Source: Pleodorina starrii
Lineage: Eukaryota; Chlorophyta; Chlorophyceae; Chlamydomonadales; Volvocaceae
Assembly (NCBI GenBank): GCA_030267565.1
Contig: BRXU01000011.1
Span: forward strand, 124,001-188,000
DNA: 64,000 nt
Direction of reading: 5' to 3'
The position numbers were made by a program, and so were the translations under genes. Shown piece by piece: positions 12,701-24,383 of the stretch; within the stretch, counting starts at the first letter, position 1, and the number at the start of each line of letters is the position of its first letter. The notes beneath the pieces are model-generated. The model was not told the origin of the DNA. It did not search any database and worked only from the letters and a program-made list of their open reading frames with translations.

Positions 12701-15700
12701 TTGGGACGACTGTGACTTTGGGCGACTATGAAAGGTCGCCAAATAAGAAATCGCAGCCACAGAACAGCGAGTGGGAGTGGGAGTGGCAGCGAGTGGGAAA
12801 ACATTAGTGAATGGGAAAACACGGAAAAACACGATTGAGAGGGTTCGCCGTGTTTTGGACACCGCTCGATCACCGCCTGTGTGGATCACATCGCCGTGGC
12901 ACTGCCGTACACCTCTGTACGGAACTGCTTTCGGTCCGCAGGCCGGTCGTACCGCCGACGCCCTGCCGCACCTGGTGGCCGTGCTGTCCGCCGCCGCGGC
13001 GCCTCCGCGTCTCCGCATCGCCGCCGCCACGGCTGCCGTACGGATCCAAGTTGCGGCACGGCGGTGGGACGAGGCGTACGGCATCGTCCTGACGGCGACA
13101 TCGGACCTGGCGGACGAGGGCTACGGCGCCGCCGCGGCGGAGGCGGCTGCCAAGCTGTGGCGGGTGCTGCTGGCGGGTACGGCGGGCTTTGTATGTATTT
13201 AAATTTTTCTTTGTATTTTTTCGGTGACAACCCTTCAGCTTGCTCACATATCTCTTCACGGCTAAGTCAGTCCCGGCGAGATGACGGAAGCGCATCGAAA
13301 GGCCGCCGCCTCGCCACCGGCAAGGCGGAGGTGTCCTCTTAACCACTAACCACTAACTGCTAACTACCATCCCTGCAGCGCCTGCTTAAGGTGCTGAAGT
13401 GGCTGACGCTCCTCCGTGTTCCTCCGTGTTGTTGCGTCCTGTTGCGTCCAAACTGTGCCCCGTCATTGCCACATTGCCTCGCTCACTCTCGCCTGCATGT
13501 CCATGTGCCAAACACCGCGAAGGCCTGGTGTCGGCTCGCGCACCCGAGTTGGAGCCCCAGCTGCTGGCGGCGATGCGGCGGTGGGCGGCGGGGCGGCGGG
13601 ACCTGGATACAGCGCAGGTCGGTTGGTTGGTCGGTTGGTTGGTTGGTGGTTGGCTGGCTGGATGCCCGTTCACCTTTTCACCTGTTAACACCTGTACCGG
13701 TAACTTTTGTTGCGGCTTGAACTCCGATGCGCCTTTAGCCGCGCACTGCCGGAGGCAGGCTCAAAACCATGGCGTAATTTACCTACCTACCAACCGCAGC
13801 AAAACCACCTTTACTTTACACCGATACCTCCCACAGCACGAGTGCCGCGTCCACGAGCTGCTGTGCGCAAAGCACCGAGCCGCCGGCGGCGGCGCCGCCG
13901 CGCTCCGCCAGGCAGCTCTCGCCGTACGGGCCTGCCCGTACGACAGGGCAGCCTGGGCCCTGCTGTCCCATTCTGCCGTACAAGCCCCCGGCCCGCGCCA
14001 CGCCGCGCTGGCGGCGCGCGCGGCGCCTCGCGACCGCGCGCCGTACGCTGCCGCGGCGGCGGGCGAGAACGCCGCTCCGAGCCTGGCGGCGCCGCCGGGC
14101 GCGGCGCCGCTGGCGCCGTCGGCGGCGGCGGCCCACGCGGCGGGTCTGGTGGCGGCGGCGGCGGCCTCGGCCGCGAAGGGCAGCGGCGCCGCCGACGGTG
14201 TGCTGTTGTTGGCGGAGGTACGGGAGGCGGCGGCGCGGATGCGGCGTGTCGTACATGCGCAGCCGTACGAGGCATCGGCCTGGTACCTCTGCGCACTGAC
14301 GGAGCTCCAGGTCAGTCAGTCAGTCAGTGGGGGTTCGGGGGGAGACCTCTAGTCGTACACATCTGGTTGGTTCGTTGTGTGGTTGGATGGTTGGTTGGTT
14401 GGTTGGTTTCGGGGTTTCTGGGGGAGACGAGCAGGAGCGCCGGCCCCCTTCATTGGCGGCTGAGGGGCGCTGAGTTCCTAGATGGATCCAAGGACGTTGC
14501 TGACGTGGCCGGCGGAGATTCGCACTGGTAGGACGAGCAACTGGTAGGACGAGCAACTGGTGGGACGAGCAGGGGCGCGAGATCGTACTGGATACCGCTA
14601 ATGACTGGAAGCGCTCAGCCCCCAACGCCCCCCGTCGCCCAACGGGTACACCCCCAGCACGCCATCGCGTCCGGAGGCCAGGCCAGGCTGTACGGCAGCG
14701 CCGCCGTCGCGGCACGCGCCGCCGCCGCCAGGTCGAAGGCGGAGCTGGCGGCGCTGCCGACGGAGCCGCCGCCGTCACCTGCGGCGGCGGCGGCGGCGGC
14801 GGTACGACCGCCGATCCCTGGGCTCCCACCCGTACTGGCGCTGGCTGCTGCTGCACAAGCTGGTGAGTCACTCGGGATCTCTGGAGCTAGAAACAAATCT
14901 GGATCTGCGAAAAATCTATTTTACAAAAATCTCCCCGCCAAATTACTGGTACCACACACGCGCTGCTTAGCGGCTTAGCGCAGCTGTCCCAGCACAAAGT
15001 AGAACAGAAGGGAACGGTAATTTACTGTTGGGACTGCGGCCCGTTTATCTGAGGTACCATACTGGGAGGACTGGGCGCCGCGCAGGGACAGAGCCTGACG
15101 AGGTTCGATGGTGGGTGGGTGGGTGGGTGCTGTCCCATTCCGCCCGTCTTCATCGTTGGGCGCTGTCCCGCCAAACCCAACCACTTGCTCCACATTGCCC
15201 TCCGCTCCGCCCCCATCGCATGTCCGGCGATCCGCTGCTGATCCCCGATCCGCGTGTGCCTTTTGGGTGGTAACGGTATCGGTAACGGTGGATTTCCTAC
15301 TCCGCAGCCCGCGCGCACGCCGACGCCGACCCGCGGGTCGCAGCGCTGCGCTGTCAGCGCGCCGCCCTGGCTGACGTGTGCGTGCGGTCGCTGGCGGTGC
15401 TGAGTGAGTGCCGCCTGCAGCTGCGGCTGCGAGGACATGGCGCCGGCGGCGGTGGCGGCGGAGGTGGCGGCGGAGGCGGTGGTGGCGGCGGTGGTGGCGG
15501 GGAGTCGGAGGCGAGGGCGGCTGCTGCGGAGGCGATCAGCCTCGCCTCGGCCAACGGCGTGGATGCCTCTCCGGCGCTCCGACAGATCGCCCGTCTGCAC
15601 CTGGCGGAGGTGAGTGAGTGAGCGGCCGAGCGAGCGAAGGCGAGTGGCCGAGCGAGCGAATTTGTGTTTGTGTGTGGCGGGCGGGCGGGCGGTGTTTGTG

Positions 15701-16785
15701 CGTGGCGGGCGTGCGTGGCGGGCGGGCTGGCGGGCTGCCGGAAGGTGGACACCATTGTCATTATCATCATCCAATTTACCGGTATTCCTGCCTCCCATCA
15801 ATGTCATCCGCACCGGATGCCTTTGACCTGCAGGGCGATATTGCTGCGGCCAACGCCGCTTACGAGCGGGCCTGTCGCGCTGCAGCAGCGGCTGTGTCCA
15901 GCACTCCCACTCCCAGCAGTAGCACCACCACCACCACCACGACCCCCCACAGCTACGAGGTATTGATGACACTGGAGTGGGCGGCGGTCCGGGCGGCGGC
16001 GGGCGAGGCCGCCGAGGCGGCGCAGCTCCTGGCCGCCGCCGCCAGCGGCGGCGGCGGTGGCGTCGCCGTCGCTGTCGTACCATCGCGGCCTGCAGCGGCC
16101 CTGGTCGACGTGGCGTCCGTACAACGGGCGCTGCTGATGCTGCAGCTCGGGGAGGTCGAGGCGGCGCGGTTGGCGGCGGTGGATGCGGCGGCGGTTGCGA
16201 GTGGAAGTTCGGGGGTGGCGGCGGCGGCGACGGCGGCGACGCCTTCTCCCGGGCTGCGTTCCGCAGCGCATGCCGTACAGGCCGCCGCGGCGTTGGTTCA
16301 GGCGACGCTGGCTGAGGCGGCGGCTGCAGCGGAGGAGCCGGCTGAGGCGGCGGGTGCGGCCGGGTGGGCTGCGGCGCGCAAGAAGAGTCTGCTGGAAGCG
16401 AGGTGCGAGGGGCGGGGCGGGGCGGGGCGGGGCGGGGCGGGGGGAAAGAAGCCGAGCCAGTCCGCTGGGTCCTGTCAGCCTCTACCTGCCCACAAGTACC
16501 AAGGCCCACCGATTGGGAACTGCACTGCCTCTCAGCCACGCCCTATCCTGTCCTGTCGTGCCCTGACCTGTCCCAGTTTCTGGAAACTGTTTAGAGGAAC
16601 AGTGCAATCGAGATCTCGGGGCAGCGGCGCAATCGATCTACCGTATTGGGGTGGTCGTGGTGGTATTGCGATTACAGAAGGCTCCAGACCCTAGGAAGAG
16701 TTGATCCAGCCGGCCAACTGGCATATGGTGCACTGCAGCAAAAACAAATGTGTGCGCATGCGCATATGCGTGTGTGTTTGCACGC

Positions 16786-16818
<33 letters not shown>

Positions 16819-17457
16819 ATGTTGCCGATATGCAGGTGGGCCGCGCGTGAGGCGCTCAAGCCGCTGAGCCTGTCGCGACCCGCGGGTCTGTTGGGTCACC
16901 GGGGCAGCGCGCCGCCCGCCGGCCCCGCGGGTCCCGGTGCGGCGCTTGCTGCGGTGCTGCTCAGTCGGGCAGAGGCGGCGCTTGGCAGGGAGGAGGCGGC
17001 GCGGGAGGGGCGGAACCAGGTGCGTGAGTGCGTGAGTGTCACCGCCGGTGGAGGCGGCGGGGGGCCCCGCCGGTGTTGTGGCCCCCGTTGTGCCCGCCGT
17101 GTGGGATGCTGCTTTTTGCTGATTGGTTGATGTCTGCTTAATCGGTTTGCGCAGGCGGCGCGGCTGTGGCCGGACCAATCGGAGCAGCCGCCCGAGCGCT
17201 TCTTCTTCACCGGCCCGAGCGCTTCATTTCACCAAGGCGGAGGTGTGTCGGCAGCGCCGGCAGATGCCTTCGCCGACGACGGCGACGCCGCCGCAGCCGC
17301 ACTCACCCGCAGGGGCGGGGGAGGGGCTGGGGGCGGCTGTCTAGCGGCGATGTCTGCCGGCGGCGGCAGCGGTGCTCTAGCGCGAGCGGTGCACCGCCGG
17401 CCGTGGGCATTAAGGGAGGCGTGGGGCGGCTTGGTGGCCGCGGCGCGGGCTCGATAG
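725..17457 (+). CDS. SKI3: SKI3/TTC37-like tetratricopeptide repeat protein, 5'-partial, 29 exons
   Basis: Scaffold of the SKI complex (with Ski2 helicase and Ski8), which feeds mRNA to the cytosolic exosome for 3'-5' decay. Exons read: 725-767, 1237-1324, 1586-1911, 2107-2211, 2617-2780, 2985-3100, 3427-3491, 3781-4092, 4393-4515, 4900-5022, 5580-5680, 5879-6044, 6381-6839, 7158-7493, 7874-7966, 9880-10164, 10315-10680, 10958-11232, 11450-11673, 12020-12195, 12384-12647, 12942-13176, 13523-13617, 13837-14310, 14619-14862, 15308-15609, 15834-16402, 16836-17019, 17155-17457. Phase is kept at every junction. About 2,200 residues are visible. TPR helices run throughout (for example [55 protein letters not shown]). 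[10 protein letters not shown] and the following [20 protein letters not shown] occupy the same order as in animal TTC37. The protein is longer than TTC37 (about 1,560 aa) because of Ala/Gly/Ser inserts. It ends [15 protein letters not shown] before TAG. Intron 4 has a GC donor. Exons 3, 8 and 25 are least certain because of low complexity. Confidence 0.85.
2218..2290. repeat. TTACCG-type hexamer tract in SKI3 intron 4
   Basis: Degenerate tandem copies of the hexamer TTACCG lie just downstream of the GC donor of SKI3 intron 4. A second tract of the same kind is in SKI3 intron 20 (about 12327-12380). These differ from the Chlamydomonas-type telomere repeat TTTTAGGG. Confidence 0.7.
2465..2562. 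repeat. 12-bp CTCATCCTCCCC minisatellite
   Basis: About seven to eight near-identical copies of a 12-bp pyrimidine-only unit within SKI3 intron 4, about 55 bp before the exon at 2617. It may serve as an extended polypyrimidine tract. Confidence 0.8.
4767..4897. repeat. CCCA tetranucleotide-rich tract
   Basis: Runs of CCCA, interrupted once by a unique segment around 4832-4860, fill the end of SKI3 intron 9 and abut the acceptor of the exon at 4900. Confidence 0.8.
5293..5568. repeat. (CCCCT)n microsatellite, about 54 copies
   Basis: An almost uninterrupted pentanucleotide array of about 270 bp within SKI3 intron 10 (5023-5579), ending just before the acceptor at 5579. One strand is pure pyrimidine, the other pure G-rich purine, so G-quadruplex, i-motif or triplex formation is plausible. 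Confidence 0.95.
7967..9879 (+). other. SKI3 intron 15, with an open in-frame 5' part
   Basis: This 1.9-kb intron separates exons whose products join directly in TTC37 homologues (TAALK followed by [11 protein letters not shown]). The first 447 bp stay open in the upstream exon frame until a TGA at 8411-8413. They would encode a Gly/Glu-rich acidic peptide with three GEEEVGQ heptads (8092-8160). The rest shows GTT-rich stretches (9430-9600) and no recognisable gene. Confidence 0.6.
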
Positions 17458-17627
17458 GGCCCTCTGGCTGCGCGTTAGTTTTGGCAGTACAGCGGCAGTA
17501 AGGTTGGCAGTACAACTTCAGTACGGTTTTGGTTCAGTACTGTTTCGAAGGCATTGACTGTACCGACCCTACGGATGCTGGGAAGCGGTAGTAGGTATGA
17601 AGGCGGGTGCGGCTTTCATACAAACAC

Positions 17628-17632
17628 TTACA
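17628..17632 (-). terminator. Candidate TGTAA poly(A) signal for the FAD monooxygenase
   Basis: The + strand reads TTACA, giving TGTAA on the - strand about 450 bp beyond the monooxygenase stop. If used, the transcript would cross the 3' UTR of the convergent SKI3 gene. Confidence 0.3.
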
Positions 17633-17770
17633 GCGAGGGCTATGCGTATTGCAGCTGATGCATATGGTTGTGTGGTTGGCATGTGACAACCGAGCAAGAA
17701 AGCCTCCCGCTCGGCTGTCGGCTCCCAGTCCTCGATGCGTACCGCCGATTTTCAAATGTTGTGCCCTGAC

Positions 17771-17775
17771 TGTAA
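17771..17775 (+). terminator. Candidate TGTAA poly(A) signal for SKI3
   Basis: The green-algal polyadenylation pentamer TGTAA lies 314 bp after the SKI3 stop. A second copy at 17961 is an alternative. A pentamer this short has weak predictive value alone. Confidence 0.35.
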
Positions 17776-18084
17776 CCCCTGGCGCCCCCCTGGAGCCCAC
17801 CCCGCCTGGCCCTGGCTCTGGCTCGTTCGCTCGCTCCACCTCATGCGTCCATTCAGCCTTCAACCTTGACCTCGACAACAGCCGGCTCTCACACTTTTAT
17901 CTGCTCTGCTCTGTCACACCCTTGCCGCGTCGGACACCACAGATGACCGACTTTACGACATGTAACTCTAAATGTAGCGCCTGCCTGCCTGCCTGCCAGT
18001 ATATCTGCCTGTCGTACCGTATCTGGTGCTGCTGATCAAGACCCGGTTGAAGCTTTGCACCGCATCATGCGCCGCCATGTCGTA

Positions 18085-21000
18085 CTACCACCGCCGACCT
18101 AACCGGGCACCGTCTCTCCAGGCCGGAACGTAGTCCTGAACAGGCCACACGGGAAACGGAAAACAGCAAACAAATCGAGAAACGCCCTGCACACTGCTGC
18201 TGCTCAAACACTGGCATGCCTAGGGCTGTCATGGGGTCAGGTCAAGTCAAGGGGTCTGGTCAGGTCAAGGGGTCTGGTCAGGTCAAGGGGTCAGGTCAGG
18301 TCAAAAGGGTCAGGTCAGATCAAAAGGGTCAGGTCAGGTCAAAGGGGTCAGGTCAGGTCAAGGGGTCAGGTCAGGTCAAAGGGGTCAGGTCAGGCCAAGG
18401 GGTCAGGTCAGGTCAAAGGGGTCTGGTCAGGTCATGGGGTCAGGTCAGGTCAAGGGGTCAGGTCAGGTCAAGGGGTCAGGTCAGGTCAAAGGGGTCAGGT
18501 CAGGTCAAAGGGGTCAGGTCAGGTCAAAGGGGTCTGGTCAGGTCAAAGGGGTCTGGTCAGGTCATGGGGTCAGGTCAGGTCAAGAGGTCAGGTCAGGTCA
18601 AGGGGTTAGGTCAGGTCAAGGGGTCAGGTCAGGTCAAGGGGTCAGGTCAGGTCAAGAGGTCAGGTCAGGTCAAGGGGTCAGGTCAGGTCAAAGGGGTCTG
18701 GTCAGGTCATGGGGTCAGGTCAGGTCAAGAGGTCAGGTCAGGCCAAGGGGTCAGGTCAGGTCATGGGGTCAGGTCAGGTCAAGAGGTCAGGTCAGGTCAA
18801 GGGGTCAGGTCAGGTCAAGAGGTCAGGTCAGGTCAAGGGGTCAGGTCAGGTCAAGGGGTCAGGTCAGGTCATGGGGTCAGGTCAGGTCAAGGGGTTAGGT
18901 CAGGTCAAGGGGTCAGGTCAGGTCAAGGGGTCAGGTCAGGTCAAGAGGTCAGGTCAGGTCAAGGGGTCAGGTCAGGTCAAAGGGGTCTGGTCAGGTCATG
19001 GGGTCAGGTCAGGTCAAGAGGTCAGGTCAGGTCAAGGGGTCAGGTCAGGTCAAGAGGTCAGGTCAGGTCAAGGGGTCAGGTCAGGTCAAGGGGTCAGGTC
19101 AGGTCATGGGGTCAGATCAGGTCATGGGGTCAGGTCAGGTCAAGGGGTTAGGTCAGGTCAAGGGGTCAGGTCAGGTCAAGGGGTCAGGTCAGGCCAAGGA
19201 GTGAGGTCAGGTCAAGGGGTCAGGTCAGGTCAAGGGGTCAGCTCAGGTCAAGGGGTCAGGTCAGGCCAAGGGGTCAGGTCAGGCCAAGGGGTCAGGTCAG
19301 GTCAAAGGGGTCAGGTCAGGTCAAGGGGGTCAGGTCAGGTCAAGGGGTCAGTGGTCAAGCAAGGTGTCAAGACGAGCATTTTGATTCGCTGCGCTTCTGG
19401 TACAGTATTATCAAGCCGGCATCACATCAGCTCGCACCAGCGACAACAACAATAAGACAACAGCAAGAACATCAGCGACGACAATACCCGGTAGCTCACC
19501 TTGAACAAGTACTCAAATTGTTTGTCGCCCGCCCACTTGGGCGTGAGACGGTAGATGGTGTTGCGCAGCCACACCGCAAAGTCGGACTCTGCCATGGCCA
19601 GTGCGGCGACCTGACAGGCAGGGGGGGGACCACACAACACATATAACACAGACACAAACCCTTAGGGGAGAGACGCAGGAAACACAACAGATTAACAGTA
19701 AACATCCACTCCCTGATCTGTATCCTCCGTATGTGTATCCTCTCCTCCATCACCCCCCACCAACCAGCGTTCCACTCCACGGCCGACCCACCGGTGCTGC
19801 CCCCCCCGGGCCCCCTTCCGCACCCCAACCCGACCCGATCCGACCCGCGGGTCACTAACATCTCACTGCATCCAACCTTACACCCACCCACGCACCTGCA
19901 CCGACTGCTCTGCGACCCGTGCCGTACGAGGAGCTCGGGAGGCCTCGTACCGCCGCAGCGCGGCCTCCAACCGCCCCACAGCCGCCGCGTCGTACGACGT
20001 CGACGGCGCCTCCGCCTCCGCCGAACCGCTGCCCGGCGCTACCGCCGCGCCCAGCTCGTTAGCCAGCTCCAGAGAATCCTCGATGGCCATGCAGCCTCCC
20101 TGGACGCATGGGTTCAGCGGTTCAAGAAGTGCGCATAAATGAGCACAAAGACACTGCCTCGCTGGCAAATTCGTTCGGCATTCCGCATTCCGTATATCGC
20201 ATTCCGTATCCCGCATTCCGTATTCCGCATTTCGCACAGCGAGAAGTGTCCCATGCTCAGCACCGGGAAACTACCGGTATCGCCGGAGAGCAGCGAAGCT
20301 GCGCCATGGAAACGAACGAAGCGGACAACTCCTAAACCGCATCGCCTGTATGCACAGCCCGACGCCCCAAAGCACGGAGCGGCACCCCGGGACTGCATTG
20401 TGTCGTTTGCGATTTGTTGGCATCCCACCGCACCCCACACCACCGACACCGCACCCCACACCCCCGACACCGCACCCCACACCGCACCACACCACACCGC
20501 ACCGCACCCACCTGGCCCAGGGTTGGCAGCATGGCGTGCGCCGCGTCGCCCAGCAGGGTCACCCGACCAGCGCCCCAAGGGTCCGGCCGCGGCTCCTGGT
20601 AAAAGATCTTGCCGACGTTCACCCCCGACTGGCGGCGAAGGATGGATTGAGGGGGAGGTGGATGGGAAATGATAATATGGGGGGGGGGGAAAGAGGAGGC
20701 GGAGAGGCGTCAGGCCGTGTCTGGCTGGCTGGTGGTAATGGGCGGGACGTAGGAGAGGCCTCGGCCCTCAGTTGTTGTTTGTTGCCGGCGGGTGCCACGT
20801 AGCCTGCTTCCCGAACGGACAGACAGACAGACAGACGGACGGACGGAGGGCAGCCGAACCCTTCAGAGTCAGCGCGCCCATCGGGCCATGTGGTGTGTGG
20901 GCTTGATCTGGCTATTTGGCTTGATGTGGCTTGATGGGTGTGATGGGTGTAATGGGTGCGATGGGTGTGTGTCCCCACCCCTCGCCTCGTCAGCACCCCG

Positions 21001-24000
21001 GACACGGACCCGTCATCTTTCATTCGACATCCCGAGCCACCCCTCACCGGATCCATGGCCGCCAGCAGCTCCGGAACCGGCGACGAAAAGCCCGCGAACA
21101 TCTCACGCAGCCTCACCGCCTCGTCCGCCCCCGGCTCGGTCTTCCAGGTCTCCGGCCGGTTGGCGAAGGCGTACCTTGCCGGGTGGGGCAGGGGCAGGGG
21201 TAGGAGCAGCGGCAGCGCCGAAGCGGGGTGGGGCCAAAAGAAAAAACAATGTTTGTAGGATTTTGTTCCCACTGTCCGCCAGCAGGCTTCTCCCCCCGGG
21301 TAAGTAACCCGGCACATCGTCTGCACGTGGGCCGCCGTGACCGGCTCCGCCACGGCCCCCTCCACCATCTCCCAATGAAACCAAAACCCACCAAATTTCC
21401 CTCCCTCCCGCCTCTCTCTTCCCCTTCCCACGCGCGGACTCACTCACCAAGCAACTTGCGGCTCGCCCTCGATGCGGATGCCTCCAGGGGCGGCCTCATC
21501 GGGAGTGGCCTGTGTCAGTCGGGGGAGTCCATCGGGCGTTCACACGGGGGCACATGAGCTGTCAGGGTCGGGTGTTGCACCTGTCAATATTGCTGGTTAG
21601 TTTGGGTATGCCGTATGCCGTACCATCTCATGTTGGGGCCCTGTTTACGCACGTTTGACGATTAGGAAGCGTGGTCCAGCTTTAAACCAAACGTGGTTCA
21701 GTTGAAGCGAAACATCGTTTAGCGAAACAACCTGCGGGTTCCTCGTGCCATATTGTCACCGCCGCGCCCTCCCTCCCTCCCGCCATCCCGCCCTCCCTGC
21801 CCTCCCGCCCTCCCTACCTCGGCCCCAACGGTGAAGAAACCGAACCGGATGCCCTTGCCCCAGTACTCGGCCCACGAGTCGTTGTTGATCAACTGATTAG
21901 GAGTACAGCGATCAATGTGTACAGAGAGAAGAGGTAACAAAGACGAACCGCAGCAAAGGAACCAAGGCAGCGAGGGTGTGGGAGGGGCAGTAGGGCAGAA
22001 CCAAGAATATGGTGAGGTCGCGGGGCCCCCGCCAGCTCTGTTCCCGCCTGCCGGTCGGCGCCCCTCCCGCCCCTTCGTCAACGTCCCCTCCGTCGGTCCT
22101 CCATTGCTGCGCTGCGGTTCACACGCCGTTCTACCCCCAGCCCCCAACACCCCACAAAACTCGTTCACCTGCAGCAGCCACTGCGCCCCCCGGCCGATGC
22201 GGCTGAGCGGCAGACGCCCCCGCCAGCACACCGTGCCGCTGTAGCGCAGCTCTGCTGGACCGCCCAACAGCTGCTCGCGGACCTGGAGGCCAGCCAGCCA
22301 CCAGGGTTGGGATGGGATGGGATGGGATGGGATGGGATGGGATGGGATGGGATGGGATGGGATGGGATGGGATGGGATGGGATGGGATGGGATGGGATGG
22401 GATGGGATGGGATGGGATGGGATGGGATGGGATGGGATGGGATGGGGTGACCCGGAGGAGGTGGGGCGGACGGAACCGCCCAACGGTGCGGAGGTCGGGG
22501 TGGCTGGAGGGGACCAGCAGAGCAGATGGGGGCAGCGGATCAGGCGGGAAGGTCCCGTATGCATGGAGGGAGGCGCAGCGGGCCACCCAAAAAAAAAGTG
22601 TGGAGCGAGCAGCCGCCGCCGCCGCCGGCGCGGCTCGCCGCTGGCCCGGCGCTGGCCAGCCGCCGCCTGTGCGGTGCGTGCCGTACCTTGGATCTGATGC
22701 CATCCGCTCCCACCAGCACATCACACTCCTCCACACCGCCGTCCTCAAAGGCGACCTGAGGGAGGGGGGAGGGGGAGGGGGAGGGCGGTGATGAGGCAGA
22801 GCGCGTTGCGGTGATGGGGCGTGTGGGTGTCTGTGTCATTCAGGCAGGAACGCCCAAGCCCGGGGGAAGGCTCCGAAACCCACTGTGGACCACGGCGGCG
22901 GGGGAATTCGCCCCCATTGGCGGTTAGGGCCCCCCGCAAGTACCGGTGTGCCGCTCGGCGAGGGCTCGCCGGGTGGCGGTAAGGGCCCCGCGTTGCGGTG
23001 ATGGGGTGTGAGTGTGGTGGTGGGGGTAGTGGTGGTTACAGTGGGCTCCAGACGGGCCCCGCCCAGTAGCCACTTGGTGGTGCTTGCGCAGCTCCGCACA
23101 ACGACACATCCCAGACCCCAACACATCCCCCCCAGACCCACTTGCACCCTCCCTGGCTGCCCGCTGGGAGGCGCCGTGAAGGACTGGAAGCGCCTGCCGT
23201 ACGAGACGCAGCCGTACGGCAGCGCCGAGTACAGAATGGTCTGCAGCGAGCGGCGGGAGATGCTCAATCCGTTGGATTTGACGTCTTGCAGCCCTGAGGT
23301 GAGCGGGAGGTGGTACGGCAGGGTTAGTACGGCAGGCGAATGCGAAGCTGCGCATCAGCGGCCGTCGCCGGGATTGCGGACCGTCGCAAGAGTGCGAGGG
23401 TGAGTGCGAGTTCGAGTGCGAGTTTGAGGGCGAGTGCGAGGGTGAGTGCGAATGTGAGTGTGAGTGCGAGTGCGAGGGTGAGGGTGAGGGTGAGGGTGAG
23501 GACATGTAAAGTCTCCGAACGGGAATGGTGCCCCGCTCGTCGACTCACCAACCGAATCAATGTCGGCGTAGTAGAGGTAGTCGCCTCGGTCGCTCCGGAA
23601 CCCTCCCGACATGATGGGCCCTCCGACGGCATAAATGGCATCGCTCAGGCTGGCGCCGATGGCGCGGCCCGCGCGGCCAGCGTCGCCGCTGCAGCCGCTG
23701 CTGTCGCTGCCGTCGCGTGCCGGGGGCCAGGGCGATTGCAGCAGCCGCAGCACCTTCTCCGCATTCGCCTGCGGGCGGCAGCGGGAAGCGACGAGGCCGC
23801 TCGCATTTGTGCCCAAGTGCCTGAGACCGTTTCGAGGCGGGTGGCCGTTGTATCCGTTGTCACTAAGCGCTGCTGGTTAGTGGTTACGGTGCCGACCTAC
23901 GAAAGGATGGGTACAGACAGCTCGCACCGCCATTCAAGCGATATATGCATAATAGGGATTGACGTAGCTGCCTTTGAACGAGTTCGCTGCTTGGGATGGC

Positions 24001-24383
24001 CCGGTCAGCTGGTGAGCCTCTTCGCACGCCACGAGCACTTCTACACTTCACACTTTCGTACCGCGCAGCTGAGCTTTCGGCGCTATATTAATAAGTAAGA
24101 AAAACGCAAGACGCAAATTGATTCTTGCCTGTATCTGGATGCCTCCAGGTCCATTCAGAGATTCTGCTTTTGGGCGCGATTCAAACACACGAACGCGGGC
24201 ACCGGCCTCCAGCAGCGCGGAAGCGGCGCTTAAACCACCGATTCCTCCGCCGATAATGATCACATCGAGAGGGCGACTGGATGGAGTTGCGATGGGTGTG
24301 ATGATGTTGCTGGCGGACGCAACACACAGTACACGTCGCCGCGACGTGCAGAGACGCGCATTACCTCTGCGAGCGAGCTGCAT
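18085..24383 (-). CDS. FAD-dependent monooxygenase, zeaxanthin-epoxidase/UbiH-like, 12 exons, 516 aa
   Basis: Class A flavoprotein monooxygenase; substrate not identifiable. Exons in transcript order: 24383-24129, 23768-23549, 23293-23148, 22755-22687, 22282-22169, 21892-21818, 21509-21448, 21174-21048, 20628-20512, 20099-19896, 19610-19500, 18135-18085. All phases agree. Residues 45-50 are the FAD GxGxxG (GGGIGG) after a basic, Ser/Ala/Val-rich leader (about residues 1-35) typical of algal plastid transit peptides. The DG motif (CDVLVGADGIRSK, about 218-230) and the GD motif (VTLLGDAAHAMLPTLGQGG, about 379-397) are intact. VAWYAFANRPETWK is split by intron 7. Intron 1 uses a GC donor (GCAAGA). 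The last exon is only 51 bp (DYVPAWRDGARLGRRW then TAG) and lies beyond a 1.36-kb intron filled with a minisatellite. The family could equally be called salicylate-hydroxylase-like. The terminal exon is the least certain part. Confidence 0.85.
18229..19357. repeat. 1.1-kb minisatellite, about 17-19-bp unit (AAGGGGTCAGGTCAGGTC)
   Basis: About 60 tandem copies of an 18-bp unit with 17- and 19-bp variants and substitutions (AAGAGG, ATGGGG, GGCCAA). It occupies most of intron 11 of the FAD monooxygenase (18136-19499). It is open for long stretches on the + strand only because the unit lacks stops; the resulting GSGQVK-type peptide is not a gene. Confidence 0.97.
22305..22445. repeat. (GGGAT)n microsatellite, about 27 copies
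   Basis: A perfect pentanucleotide array in intron 4 of the FAD monooxygenase (22283-22686). Confidence 0.97.
23396..23508. repeat. GAGTGC/GAGGGT hexamer tract
   Basis: Degenerate tandem hexamers of the form GAGTGC and GAGGGT within intron 2 of the FAD monooxygenase, between exons at 23293 and 23549. Confidence 0.75.

Larger units (their letters stand above)
17458..18084. other. Convergent intergenic/3'-UTR region
   Basis: The 627 bp between the stop codons of SKI3 (+) and the FAD monooxygenase (-). No coding exon recognised. Chlorophyte polyadenylation pentamers TGTAA occur on the + strand at 17771 and 17961 and on the - strand at 17628-17632, so the two 3' UTRs may overlap. Confidence 0.55.

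Noticed and set aside
18229..19357. Tandem AGGTCA motifs resembling nuclear-receptor half-sites
   Set aside because: Green algae lack nuclear hormone receptors; the motif is just part of the minisatellite unit.
18229..19357. CRISPR-like array
   Set aside because: There are no unique spacers; units are contiguous and degenerate, in a eukaryotic intron.
18216..19455. Long + strand open frames encoding GSGQVK repeats
   Set aside because: They are translations of the 18-bp minisatellite, open in several frames, with no start context or conserved protein.
21103..21450. Additional FAD monooxygenase exon (segment containing PVTAAHVQTMCR)
   Set aside because: Joining the exon ending at 21448 directly to 21174 keeps phase and restores VAWYAFANRPE; including the segment breaks the frame or adds a stop.
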